49,175 bases of DNA. It comes from a virus. How positions within the stretch are numbered: the first letter of the stretch is position 1; every line of letters begins with the position of its first letter. The stretch lies in the IMG/VR virus record IMGVR_UViG_3300031857_000311, positions 1 through 49,175 of that record; one strand, 5' to 3'. The notes beneath the pieces were generated by a model. The model searched no databases. It worked only from the letters and a program-made list of their open reading frames with translations, and was not told the DNA's origin. Positions 8,085-15,521 of the stretch are shown piece by piece. The translations under genes were made by a program, and so were the position numbers.

Positions 8085-9202
8085 GAGCATTTGAATTTTT
8101 AACCGAAGCCAAGGTAGGCCGTGAACTACAACATTCAGAAGATCTAATAGTTGTTAACGGATCTAAAGGTGCCTTAGATACATTAGATGAATTAGCCATA
8201 ATGGCAAAGAATGTTGACGATGTATCAGTTAAGTGGGACGGATCTCCAGCTGTTTATTTTGGTAGAAACGAAGCAGGAGCATTTGTACTCACAGATATCG
8301 CTGGATTCGGGGCCAAGGGTTATGACGGCAAAGTAACTAGTGCTGATGATTTAGAAACCATGTTATTACGTAGAGGCAAAGAAGTAGATGATACACGTAA
8401 ACAGTTCGCAGGCAGTATGAAAGGGCTATGGGACAAATTTGCCCAGATGGTTGACCCTAATTTTAGAGGTTACATCAAAGGTGATTTATTGTACTATTCA
8501 CAACCACCTAAAGATGCCACAGGTGATTTTGTTTTTACTCCAAATATTGTAACATATAATATTCCTATGAATTCAACTATAGGCAAAAAAATAGCACAAA
8601 GCCAAGCCGGTGTAGTGGTTCACAGATACATAGATTTCAATGGCAATTCTACTCCTATTCAATTACCTATGAAAGGAATTAAATCGCAAGGGCCTGTAAT
8701 GATACAAGGGCCGGTTACTGTTAATGTTCTGCCTAGTATTGATGAAGCAAAATTAAAATCTCTACGTCAGTATATCACAGGCCGTGCTGGAGAAATAGAC
8801 AAACTGTTAAATGATGATCAATTAGCCGCAGATAAGATGGGAGATTTTAAAAATATTATGTACAGGTTTGTAAATGAACAAACAGATACTGGTAGTTTTT
8901 CCCAACTAAACAAAAAATTCTTAAATTGGGTAAACAGTGATGCTAAGATTAGTGCTCCTAAAAAAGCAAAAATACAAGAATATATTAAATCGCATTCGGG
9001 TGCCTTTGAAGCAGTGTTTACTATCATCGAGCAGATAATGGCTATCAAGGACGATATAATAGACCAGATAGATCAACAGACAGAAATCAAAGCTAGTATA
9101 GCAGGTAAACGTGGCGGCGAAGGATATGTAAAAAGTAATAGTAACATGAAACTAGTACCAAGATTACATTTTACTGCGGCAAATCGTGCCAAAACACGCT
9201 GA
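8081..9202 (+). CDS. Ligase-fold (covalent nucleotidyltransferase-like) protein, 373 aa
   Basis: The N-terminus MRAFEFLTEAK is a clear capsid-targeting-like peptide with an LTE-A cleavage motif. VSVKWDGSPAVYFG (K51-W-D-G54) matches motif I, KxDG, of DNA/RNA ligases and capping enzymes, where Lys accepts AMP or GMP. Downstream strands YIKGDLLYYSQ and VVVHRYIDF could be motifs III/IIIa and IV. The length of 373 residues suits a ligase. Motif V is not clear. With the upstream nucleotidyltransferase it forms a two-gene enzyme module; a role in end repair of packaged or injected nucleic acid is inference. Confidence 0.6.
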   Translation: MRAFEFLTEAKVGRELQHSEDLIVVNGSKGALDTLDELAIMAKNVDDVSVKWDGSPAVYFGRNEAGAFVLTDIAGFGAKGYDGKVTSADDLETMLLRRGKEVDDTRKQFAGSMKGLWDKFAQMVDPNFRGYIKGDLLYYSQPPKDATGDFVFTPNIVTYNIPMNSTIGKKIAQSQAGVVVHRYIDFNGNSTPIQLPMKGIKSQGPVMIQGPVTVNVLPSIDEAKLKSLRQYITGRAGEIDKLLNDDQLAADKMGDFKNIMYRFVNEQTDTGSFSQLNKKFLNWVNSDAKISAPKKAKIQEYIKSHSGAFEAVFTIIEQIMAIKDDIIDQIDQQTEIKASIAGKRGGEGYVKSNSNMKLVPRLHFTAANRAKTR

Positions 9203-9226
9203 TATCTGACGTTTTCTCCAAACCCT

Positions 9227-9234
9227 TATAAATA
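9227..9234 (+). promoter_or_regulatory. Late promoter, T4 type (TATAAATA)
   Basis: A perfect late consensus octamer 45 bases before the decoration-like gene. The leader it would make begins close to the TCCCG-GAG-CGGGA hairpin. Confidence 0.75.
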
Positions 9235-9243
9235 ATATGCCGG

Positions 9244-9256
9244 TCCCGGAGCGGGA
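9244..9256 (+). promoter_or_regulatory. 5' leader hairpin with GAG loop
   Basis: TCCCG and CGGGA pair around a GAG triloop near the expected 5' end of the late transcript. A sister hairpin with the same core and loop is found at 10179-10191. Such structures often protect the 5' end of abundant phage mRNAs. Confidence 0.5.
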
Positions 9257-9279
9257 TCATTGATTAAGGAGAAAATATC

Positions 9280-9645
9280 ATGGCAGATCTATCAAGCACA
9301 TACGTAGCGAATAATTTTAATAAATTCGCAATCAACACATCAGACGCAGGCCACGAGCTTGTAGTTCAAGTTACTAAGAGTGGTTCTGGTAACTTAACAA
9401 ACGCTGTTCTATTAGCAGTGTATCGTCAACTAACAGCAGCAGGCGGTGACGCTTCTGGTACAGACACTGGTGGTCCAGACGCTTTCACATTCGCAGCTTT
9501 TGGTACAGCTGACGGTTCAGCATTTGTAAGCGGAACAACTACAGACGTATTTTTCCGTATACAAGGTTCAGGTGGTACTCCAAATACAACTACTGTATCT
9601 GGTGCTACTATTACTGTTATTGCTAACTTCAAACCAGCACTATAA
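9280..9645 (+). CDS. Small abundant-type virion protein, 121 aa (decoration or tube-like)
   Basis: The gene has its own perfect late promoter, a leader hairpin, a strong AAGGAG Shine-Dalgarno and its own terminator, which is the layout of a highly expressed virion protein. The sequence is nearly all beta strand with Ser/Thr/Gly-rich loops (VVQVTKSGSGNLTNAVLL, TTTVSGATITVIANF) and has no Cys or Trp. It may be a head decoration or fibre subunit. No family name is recognised. Confidence 0.6.
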   Translation: MADLSSTYVANNFNKFAINTSDAGHELVVQVTKSGSGNLTNAVLLAVYRQLTAAGGDASGTDTGGPDAFTFAAFGTADGSAFVSGTTTDVFFRIQGSGGTPNTTTVSGATITVIANFKPAL

Positions 9646-9674
9646 TTAAGTAATTCCTAGGGATGGGAAGGAAG

Positions 9675-9701
9675 GGCCGGATTAATTTCCGGCCTTTTTT
9701 T
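9675..9701 (+). terminator. Rho-independent terminator
   Basis: GGCCGGA and TCCGGCC form a 7-bp GC-rich stem around TTAATT, followed by seven T. It ends the single-gene unit of the 121-residue virion protein. Confidence 0.9.
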
Positions 9702-9706
9702 ATCTG

Positions 9707-9714
9707 CGTAAATA
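9707..9714 (+). promoter_or_regulatory. Late promoter variant (CGTAAATA), close to ATG
   Basis: The octamer ends 10 bases before ATG 9725, directly after the terminator. No Shine-Dalgarno fits between them, so the transcript would have almost no leader. Confidence 0.55.
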
Positions 9715-9724
9715 ATAGCAGATT

Positions 9725-10120
9725 ATGAACCGTTACCGAATCACAACACTAGTAGACATAACTCGCAGCAAGGCTACAAGATCCGAAACCAGCGAGTTAA
9801 AACAAGGACAACAGAGTAACTTTAATACTCTGATACAGGTTATAGGGCTACGAGCCAATATTGCCACAGACTACGATCCAAAACAGGACGAAGGTAGATT
9901 ACCTGATCCCTGGAAAGGTAGGGGTACATATTGGACCTATGAGTTTGAACCAGAACGTGCCGACGGATTCCTCGATGGCAATAATCCTGTAGGACATCTA
10001 ATAAACGACCTCAACGGTGTACCAATTGTTGACGGACTAAATAACAGTATAAATTTTGATCTTCCTGCTTTTATTACCAAAGGCAAAGATTTCAATACAA
10101 CAATTCAAATTTTGGATTGA
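9725..10120 (+). CDS. Conserved virion-associated protein of unknown function, 131 aa
   Basis: Soluble protein with mixed strands and many Asp/Gly/Asn turns (DYDPKQDEGRLPDPWKGRGT, FEPERADGFLDGNNPVGH). It stands alone between two late promoters, each within a short distance, which suggests late expression as a structural or assembly protein. There is no Shine-Dalgarno before the ATG and the promoter octamer is 10 bases upstream. No family is recognised. Confidence 0.6.
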   Translation: MNRYRITTLVDITRSKATRSETSELKQGQQSNFNTLIQVIGLRANIATDYDPKQDEGRLPDPWKGRGTYWTYEFEPERADGFLDGNNPVGHLINDLNGVPIVDGLNNSINFDLPAFITKGKDFNTTIQILD

Positions 10121-10123
10121 TTG

Positions 10124-10131
10124 GATAAATA
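10124..10131 (+). promoter_or_regulatory. Late promoter variant (GATAAATA)
   Basis: The octamer lies just after the stop of the 131-residue gene and 91 bases before the ATG at 10223, giving a leader that contains the GCTCG-GAG-CGAGC hairpin. Confidence 0.6.
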
Positions 10132-10178
10132 ATATTATCAAAGGCAAAACCATTAGGCATTTCTAACTTAGGCACATG

Positions 10179-10191
10179 GCTCGGAGCGAGC
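10179..10191 (+). promoter_or_regulatory. Leader hairpin with GAG loop
   Basis: GCTCG and CGAGC pair around GAG. It shares the CGGAGCG core with the hairpin at 9244-9256 although the stem bases differ, so the loop is conserved while the stem covaries. Confidence 0.45.
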
Positions 10192-10222
10192 ACTTGACTT
10201 AACATACAAGGAAACAGCCATA

Positions 10223-10543
10223 ATGGCCACAGTAGCGGAACGTGTTAGCGTTGTAGAAGTACAGGTAGCTAACTTAGACGAAAAACTAGATGACATTAAA
10301 TTAGACGTGAAAGAAATGCACGACTGCTTGGATCGCACAGGCGAAACACTGTCTAAAACACTAGCAGACATGAGAACAGAATCTACAGCACAGCACAATG
10401 AACTAGCTGGTAAGATCAAAGACTTAGAAAAACATAAACAAAAGCTAATGACCTATGGTATGATAGGCCTATCATTTATAGCTGGTTTAGGTTGGACCGG
10501 ACAACTAAGCATTCAAACTATCTTCAAATTCTTTGGCGTATAA
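10223..10543 (+). CDS. Coiled-coil protein with C-terminal membrane anchor, 106 aa (XhlA/holin-accessory-like)
   Basis: Residues 1-75 show heptads (VSVVEVQVANLDEKLDDIKLD, and an ETLSKTLADMRTE region), then a Lys-rich patch and one transmembrane segment (YGMIGLSFIAGLGWTG), then a short C-terminal tail. This order matches XhlA-type hemolysin/holin-accessory proteins and some phage membrane tethers. AAGGAAAC before ATG is the ribosome site. A role in lysis or membrane attachment is plausible, not proven. Confidence 0.6.
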   Translation: MATVAERVSVVEVQVANLDEKLDDIKLDVKEMHDCLDRTGETLSKTLADMRTESTAQHNELAGKIKDLEKHKQKLMTYGMIGLSFIAGLGWTGQLSIQTIFKFFGV

Positions 10544-10553
10544 AATATACGCA

Positions 10554-10561
10554 CTTAAATA
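10554..10561 (+). promoter_or_regulatory. Late promoter variant (CTTAAATA) overlapping a terminator
   Basis: The octamer ends on the first base of the terminator stem. A transcript starting about six bases later would begin inside the 5' arm and so could not form the terminator. Confidence 0.5.
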
Positions 10562-10583
10562 AAGGACCATAGGTCCTTTTTTT
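10561..10583 (+). terminator. Terminator placed between promoter and ATG
   Basis: AAAGGACC and GGTCCTTT pair around ATA, followed by an uninterrupted T run that ends at the ATG of the next gene. It would stop transcripts from the 10124 promoter while sparing those started at 10554. Confidence 0.7.
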
Positions 10584-11030
10584 ATGACTAAAAATATCCA
10601 GCAGCGACTAGACACAGTCATTGCTAGAGTTAATAAAAAGCTAGTACAACAAGAACAATTAATCCCTAAAAAAACGGATAAGGGTATTCTTGTTGGAGAT
10701 GTGTTAATAGAAAGTTTAGGATCAATAAAGAATATATATCACGGGGATCGTTTGGTTTTCGCTGACGTATCCTTAAACAAAGTAGCTGTTAAGGTGGCCA
10801 ATCTTATGGCCATAGACCATATAAGATATCAGCAAAAAATAGATCAATTAATCATGATGGATTCTAAGTTTGGTTCTGCCCTAGCAGAATATCAGATGTT
10901 TAAAGGAAGGCTAGCAAAAGCACACCTAGAGCAAGATCAGTTCCGTATAGACATGTACCTAGCCCGGTTAGGTTATGTTAAATCCTCAGCTGAATATTGG
11001 AAAAAACAAGCTCTAAGTTTGGCTGGATAA
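10584..11030 (+). CDS. Unknown phage protein, 148 aa
   Basis: A helical soluble protein with a small beta insert in the middle (GILVGDVLIESLG) and C-terminal amphipathic helices (AEYQMFKGRLAKAHLEQDQF). The ATG follows the T tract of a terminator and there is no good Shine-Dalgarno. Lone late-type expression suggests a virion or assembly role. No family is recognised. Confidence 0.55.
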   Translation: MTKNIQQRLDTVIARVNKKLVQQEQLIPKKTDKGILVGDVLIESLGSIKNIYHGDRLVFADVSLNKVAVKVANLMAIDHIRYQQKIDQLIMMDSKFGSALAEYQMFKGRLAKAHLEQDQFRIDMYLARLGYVKSSAEYWKKQALSLAG

Positions 11031-11032
11031 GT

Positions 11033-11040
11033 AATAAATA
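11033..11040 (+). promoter_or_regulatory. Late promoter variant (AATAAATA)
   Basis: The octamer is 24 bases before the ATG at 11065 and would drive the 11065-12742 head-type cluster. Confidence 0.5.
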
Positions 11041-11064
11041 TATGATAATCCTGGATGGGCAAAC

Positions 11065-11883
11065 ATGAAAACAACAGAACTATTTAAAAAAGCTGACGCT
11101 AAAACGATCAATGAAACTATTGAAAAAACATTTGGTCAACGCATCAGTTTAGAAAACTATACTCTAGATCAACTAGAAGATTCACGCAACAGGCTTAGAA
11201 CACAGATTTATCAGTTCAAGCAAAACTCTGGATTTAACGAAACTATCGAAAACGACGATTATTCTCGTGCTCAATGGATGTTAGATGCTATCAACGCAGA
11301 GATAGATCAGCGTGGCGAAGTTACTATGGAAAGCCCAGAAGGAAATCCGGAAACCCAAACAGGAGAAGAAATGAACACTCAAGTAAGAGAAAGTGCTACA
11401 GACAAGGCCAGTGCTGTAGTTACTGCTAAATCTATGGTAGATAGAGTAGGCCGTTGGATTGAAGATCTAGCACAGATGGAAAATGATCAGTTGCTAGAAC
11501 TAGGTGATGTTATACGTGACGAAATGGGACAAGAGCAGGCTAAAGCATTTGTTAGCCAAGTTGCCCCAGCTATCCAAGCAGCGTTAGAAACATTAAAGAC
11601 AACACGTGAAGCATTAAGCTCGGGAGTTCGTGTACTATCCGGTGACGAGCAGCCAACAGATATGTTAGGTGCTGAGCCTACAGATGAACTAGGTATGGAA
11701 CCCGGAGCAGACATGGGTGCTGACCCAGCTGCCCCAGACGAATTAAACGCCGGAGAGCCAATTCCAGCAGAAGATGATTTTGCTGCCGCTGAACCAGCTG
11801 CTGGCGGTCCAGAAGAAGCAGGTCGTGCTAAACGTGAAAGCATTGAAAGACAAAATCGACTATTGAAAGTTCTAGCAGGCTAA
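11065..11883 (+). CDS. Acidic head/scaffold-like protein, 272 aa
   Basis: The N-terminal 90 residues are helical (DQLEDSRNRLRTQIYQFKQ). Residues 110-195 form another helical block. A long acidic Pro/Ala/Asp/Glu-rich linker covers about residues 198-250, and the protein closes with a basic helix (AGRAKRESIERQNRLLKVLAG). Acidic linker plus basic C-terminal helix is common among phage scaffold and core proteins. It shares TAATG coupling with the next gene. No named family. Confidence 0.55.
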   Translation: MKTTELFKKADAKTINETIEKTFGQRISLENYTLDQLEDSRNRLRTQIYQFKQNSGFNETIENDDYSRAQWMLDAINAEIDQRGEVTMESPEGNPETQTGEEMNTQVRESATDKASAVVTAKSMVDRVGRWIEDLAQMENDQLLELGDVIRDEMGQEQAKAFVSQVAPAIQAALETLKTTREALSSGVRVLSGDEQPTDMLGAEPTDELGMEPGADMGADPAAPDELNAGEPIPAEDDFAAAEPAAGGPEEAGRAKRESIERQNRLLKVLAG

Positions 11884-12365
11884 TGAGACTTACTGAATTC
11901 GCATCTAAAGAAGAACAAGAAAAGCTGGACGAAATACTTCCAGCTCTCGCTGCGGGTGCGGGTATGCTAGCTCGAGGTGCTGCCGCTGTAGGTAGCACTG
12001 CTCTACGTGGTGCCGGTGCTGCTGCTTCTGCTATTGGTAGAGGTGCTGTACAGGCCACAAAGGCTGTGGGACAAGGAGTTGCTAAAGCGGCACCTGTAGT
12101 AGGTAGAGGGTTAGCTAAAGGTGCCCAAGCTGCTGCTAGGGGTACTGGAAATCTTATTGGACAAGCAGCAGGTGGTTTAGCTAAAGGAGCTATACAAGGA
12201 TTTGCTGGCGGCTCTGATCAGGACCAACAGCAGATGACACCACAGCAACAAAAACAACAACAGCAACAACAACAGCTAGCGATTAAAGGTCAACAAGACC
12301 TATCAAAACAGATCAAAGATCTAGAAACTGCTCTTGCTGGTATTAAACAAACAGCAGGTGTATAA
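11883..12365 (+). CDS. Ala/Gly-rich protein with poly-Gln tract, 160 aa
   Basis: Short N-terminal amphipathic helix (MRLTEFASKEEQEKLDE) similar to the proposed capsid-targeting peptides. About 90 residues follow composed mostly of Ala, Gly, Arg, Lys and Val in quasi-repeats (GRGAVQATKAVGQGVAKAAP). A Gln-rich tract encoded by CAA/CAG covers about residues 118-132, then a C-terminal helix. The basic Ala/Gly region could bind DNA or insert in membranes. Packaging in the head is suggested by the N-terminus and neighbours. Confidence 0.55.
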   Translation: MRLTEFASKEEQEKLDEILPALAAGAGMLARGAAAVGSTALRGAGAAASAIGRGAVQATKAVGQGVAKAAPVVGRGLAKGAQAAARGTGNLIGQAAGGLAKGAIQGFAGGSDQDQQQMTPQQQKQQQQQQQLAIKGQQDLSKQIKDLETALAGIKQTAGV

Positions 12366-12742
12366 TGAGAATTTTTGAATTTGATGATTCAGCCGACCCT
12401 GGACAAGAATATGCTGTCCGAATCAAGTTAGCATTACAAACCCTCATAGGCAGATCTGCCAGCAAAGGCCAACCAGCCAATTATAACTGGGCATTCTTAA
12501 ATCAGTTACCAGAGCTAAAAGGTCTCAAACTAGATCAAGCTACATTTGCTAAAATCTACGACAAGTACCCTATGGTTAGTGGCCTAGTTAAAAACTTTGA
12601 AACTAGTGGTATCAGTCTCAAAGTACCCGGCGTGAGCCAGGAAAAGGAAGATCCAGGCTCAGATATTGATAAATCTAAAGAGAAGGTCAATCAAGCAGCC
12701 GCTTCCGCAGCACCTAAGCAATTGGCAAAAGCGGCTATTTGA
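12365..12742 (+). CDS. Small phage protein with capsid-targeting-like start, 125 aa
   Basis: It begins MRIFEFDDSADPGQEYA, closely matching the MRAFEF and MRFFEF starts of two other proteins in the window, with an IFE motif. The body is helical and the C-terminus is Ala/Lys/Gln-rich (VNQAAASAAPKQLAKAAI). It is coupled to the previous gene by TAATG. The function is unknown; an internal head protein is the favoured guess. Confidence 0.55.
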   Translation: MRIFEFDDSADPGQEYAVRIKLALQTLIGRSASKGQPANYNWAFLNQLPELKGLKLDQATFAKIYDKYPMVSGLVKNFETSGISLKVPGVSQEKEDPGSDIDKSKEKVNQAAASAAPKQLAKAAI

Positions 12743-12766
12743 TTTTTATCAAATATCTGTTATAAT
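12739..12766 (+). promoter_or_regulatory. Sigma-70 promoter with ATG at +1
   Basis: TTGATT and TATAAT are separated by 16 bases. The -10 box ends six bases before ATG 12773, placing the expected start of transcription on the A of ATG. No Shine-Dalgarno is present. Confidence 0.65.
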
Positions 12767-12772
12767 TGCTAA

Positions 12773-13480
12773 ATGAATATAATCGAAACAATCAAACCCC
12801 CACCATTTGTAGAAAAGTTCCAATATAAGAACTGCCAACAAATTAACGATCCTGTAACTCGTAAACGTGTATATCTAACTCCAGACGGAGAAAGCCTTCC
12901 GTCAGTGACAACTATATTGTCGGCTACCAAAGACATGACAGCACTGAACGAATGGAAGAAGCGTGTAGGCGAACAAAAGGCTAAAGAGATTACCACAGAA
13001 GCTGCTGGAGTAGGTACAGCAATGCACAGTAATCTAGAAAGATTTATAGCAGGGCTACAACGCCAACCAGGAAATGCTCCTGTACATGTACAGGCTAATT
13101 CAATGGCAGATCAAATAATTCTTAACGGATTAAAAGATGTTGAAGAAGTATGGGCTATGGAACAGAGTTTATACTTTCCAGGTTTGTATTCTGGAACCAC
13201 TGATCTAGTAGCAGTGTACAAAGGCAATCCTAGCGTCTGCGACTACAAACAAACCAACAAGCCTAAAAAAGAAGAATGGGTTGAAGATTATAAAATCCAG
13301 CTGGTTGCTTATATATTAGCACATAATGAAGTCTACGGCACAGACATTCGTGAAGGGCATGTGTTTATGTGCTCTAGAGCCTGTGAATATCAGCAGTTTG
13401 ATCTGTTACCGCAAGACTTTAACAAATACCAAGATCTTTGGTTAGAAAAGGTAGAAGAATACTACACAGCTAACAGATAA
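12773..13480 (+). CDS. RecB/Cas4-like PD-(D/E)xK exonuclease
   Basis: The 235-residue protein has the ordered motifs of the RecB-like nuclease family: GTAMHSNLERF (His 85), LYSGTTDLVAVY (Asp 144), VCDYKQT (D157-Y-K159, metal site) and IQLVAYILA (Gln 176 to Tyr 180). These enzymes degrade DNA from ends or take part in recombination. It has its own sigma-70 promoter and probably a leaderless mRNA, unlike the late genes around it, so early expression for host DNA breakdown or recombination is likely. Confidence 0.85.
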   Translation: MNIIETIKPPPFVEKFQYKNCQQINDPVTRKRVYLTPDGESLPSVTTILSATKDMTALNEWKKRVGEQKAKEITTEAAGVGTAMHSNLERFIAGLQRQPGNAPVHVQANSMADQIILNGLKDVEEVWAMEQSLYFPGLYSGTTDLVAVYKGNPSVCDYKQTNKPKKEEWVEDYKIQLVAYILAHNEVYGTDIREGHVFMCSRACEYQQFDLLPQDFNKYQDLWLEKVEEYYTANR

Positions 13481-13483
13481 ATA
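13476..13483 (+). promoter_or_regulatory. Late promoter variant (GATAAATA)
   Basis: The octamer overlaps the stop of the nuclease gene and lies 23 bases before ATG 13507, with AAGGGAAAT as ribosome site. Confidence 0.6.
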
Positions 13484-13506
13484 TCCTATATAAGGGAAAT
13501 TCATCT

Positions 13507-15072
13507 ATGGCTGTCGTACAGATATCGAAAATACAGGTCCGCAGGGGACGCAAGAACGGAGAATCGGGAATCCCACAATTATCCAGTGGTGAGATAGCCT
13601 GGGCCGTTGACACCCAAGAATTGTTTATAGGTAACGGTTCAGTAGCAGAAGGTGCTCCTGCAGTTGGCAATACCAAAGTCCTTACAGAACAAGATAATCT
13701 ATTGGATCTTATTGAATCTTATAGATTTGCTCGCAATGAACCTAGCATCACTAAATCAGTTTTTAGAACCCTACAGAATAAATTAGACGATCGTGTAAAC
13801 GTCAAAGATTTTGGTGCTGTAGGCAACGGTATTGTAGATGATACTGAGGCATTTCAAAATGCCCTAAATGAGTTATTTAGAAACGTAGACGCAGAATATC
13901 GTAAAGAATTATTTGTACCTACAGGTCATTACAGAATTGCTAGTCCTTTGCTAATCCCTTCTTATGCTACAGTAATTGGCGAATCACAAGTTGGTGCTGT
14001 TATTATCGTAGATGACACATCTATTGCTTTAACTTCTACCGCAGGCACTGCTCCTGCTGCTTTTGAATCCTCAGACAGGCCACATGATATTATTTTTAAA
14101 CAAGTGTCCTTTAGATTTACCACAGGTCACTTTGATTTAACAGGTATGAAAGATGGATTATTTGAACGTTGTACATTCCAAGGAACACTACAAACGTTGA
14201 CCGACGCTGCTAATGCTACAGTTACTGATCCTATGATCTATGTTTCTAACACAGAAAAGATAGGAACGATTGTTGAAGGTATTACATTTAAAAATTGTAA
14301 ATTTGAAAAAAGCTACAGAGCATTACAATTTGATCAAGTTGATCCATTTAACAGTAATATAAATTTTATGGGCAGTGAGTTTAGATTGTTAACTGCTGCT
14401 ATCGAAATAAACGGAGTCGCAGGTCAAATCAACGACTGGTACATAGACGATTGTTATTTTAACGAAATTGCTAGATACGCATTTAAATCAGATTTTGGCG
14501 TAAATGTAAAAATCACCCGAAGTAGATTTAGAAAATGCGGTAACGATGACCTTTTACCTGCTGCCCCTAGCAGCGGCATTGTCATGTTTGGTCAGGTTGG
14601 CAATAACAATGTAATTGATTGTTCTTTTGATAGACATGCTGCTGCGTATACTACTGTATTAGTTGATGATGATAGACTAGCATACACTGAAGTGTTAAAT
14701 GGCAGCAAGGTTACAATCACAGATGAGATAACACAAAATTTATACATATCTTTAGGACCTGTACCATTAACAATGTTTTCGTCACTGAATTCTCATACAA
14801 CATTAGATTATACTATTTCATTTACTAACGGTTCTGCTAGATCTGGTACATTAGATATTGTCATCGGCGACAGCTTTGCTGGTCCTATTATTACTGATAG
14901 TTATAGTAGTACCTGTGGTGATGCTAGACCAGAGACAGTTGAATTTTCTGTTCGATTGGTTTCAAACAGCGTAGAGATAAACGGGGCTGAAACTATGATT
15001 ATTGATTATAAGAGCCCGTCAGCAGATCTCGTTCCGGACACATTTAGGTATAAAGTAAGTTACAGTGTTTGA
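13507..15072 (+). CDS. Tail spike/fibre with pectate-lyase-like beta-helix
   Basis: Residues 1-60 (ISKIQVRRGRKNGESGIPQL, GEIAWAVDTQELFIGNGS) match the small N-terminal domain found on many phage tail fibres (Mtd-type). NVKDFGAVGNGIVDDTEAF near residue 97 is the hallmark entry to pectate-lyase-3/glycosyl-hydrolase-28-like right-handed beta-helices. The long beta-helix region follows, then a C-terminal strand domain. It is a candidate depolymerase or receptor-binding spike. The catalytic residues are not evident. Confidence 0.8.
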   Translation: MAVVQISKIQVRRGRKNGESGIPQLSSGEIAWAVDTQELFIGNGSVAEGAPAVGNTKVLTEQDNLLDLIESYRFARNEPSITKSVFRTLQNKLDDRVNVKDFGAVGNGIVDDTEAFQNALNELFRNVDAEYRKELFVPTGHYRIASPLLIPSYATVIGESQVGAVIIVDDTSIALTSTAGTAPAAFESSDRPHDIIFKQVSFRFTTGHFDLTGMKDGLFERCTFQGTLQTLTDAANATVTDPMIYVSNTEKIGTIVEGITFKNCKFEKSYRALQFDQVDPFNSNINFMGSEFRLLTAAIEINGVAGQINDWYIDDCYFNEIARYAFKSDFGVNVKITRSRFRKCGNDDLLPAAPSSGIVMFGQVGNNNVIDCSFDRHAAAYTTVLVDDDRLAYTEVLNGSKVTITDEITQNLYISLGPVPLTMFSSLNSHTTLDYTISFTNGSARSGTLDIVIGDSFAGPIITDSYSSTCGDARPETVEFSVRLVSNSVEINGAETMIIDYKSPSADLVPDTFRYKVSYSV

Positions 15073-15469
15073 TCTTGATCAAACTTCTAGACTCAAGGTC
15101 TGGAAAGAATTCCGCCAGTCACTTGAAACTTCCGAGCATCCTTTAGAGGATGTGGCTCTTTTTTGGAGTAGAACTCCATTTGTTCATCGATACTTAGATC
15201 CAAACTATTCGTTCGATTGGCCCGATCCGTGGCATTTAATCATAGATAATAAGTATGACGACCTTGCTATCGCATTGGGTATGTGTTATACTTTGACATT
15301 AACAGAACGTTTTAAGAGCCAAAAAGTAGAGATACATACGTCTATGTTTTCCGGAGAAGAAAGATATATCGTAGTAGTTAATGACCGCGATGTATTGAAT
15401 TTTTTTCATAGGGAAGTCACTAACACGGGCGAGCTCACACATGGATCTAATAAAATTTACCCAGTATGA
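15065..15469 (+). CDS. Conserved phage protein of unknown function, 134 aa
   Basis: The GTG start overlaps the end of the spike gene by eight bases. The protein is rich in Trp, Asp, Tyr and Phe (FVHRYLDPNYSFDWPDPWHL) and seems globular with mixed helix and strand. There is no signal peptide. It is placed between the spike and the nucleotide metabolism genes. The function is unknown; translation is probably coupled to the spike. Confidence 0.55.
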   Translation: MFDLDQTSRLKVWKEFRQSLETSEHPLEDVALFWSRTPFVHRYLDPNYSFDWPDPWHLIIDNKYDDLAIALGMCYTLTLTERFKSQKVEIHTSMFSGEERYIVVVNDRDVLNFFHREVTNTGELTHGSNKIYPV

Positions 15470-15475
15470 GGATGT

Positions 15476-15483
15476 TATAAATA
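15476..15483 (+). promoter_or_regulatory. TATAAATA promoter before nrdA
   Basis: A perfect octamer 38 bases before the preferred nrdA start. It lies inside a longer possible N-terminal extension, which supports starting nrdA at 15522. Confidence 0.65.
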
Positions 15484-15521
15484 CTACCTCAACGACAAAA
15501 GAAAGAAAATTAGAGGCAAGA

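Noticed and set aside
12233-12280. CAA/CAG microsatellite as a phase-variable switch
   Set aside because: The tract is made of triplets and would not change frame; it lies in a coding Gln tract.
15441-15521. N-terminal extension of NrdA
   Set aside because: The extension contains the perfect TATAAATA box and lacks similarity to NrdA; ATG 15522 has a ribosome site and the standard N-terminus.
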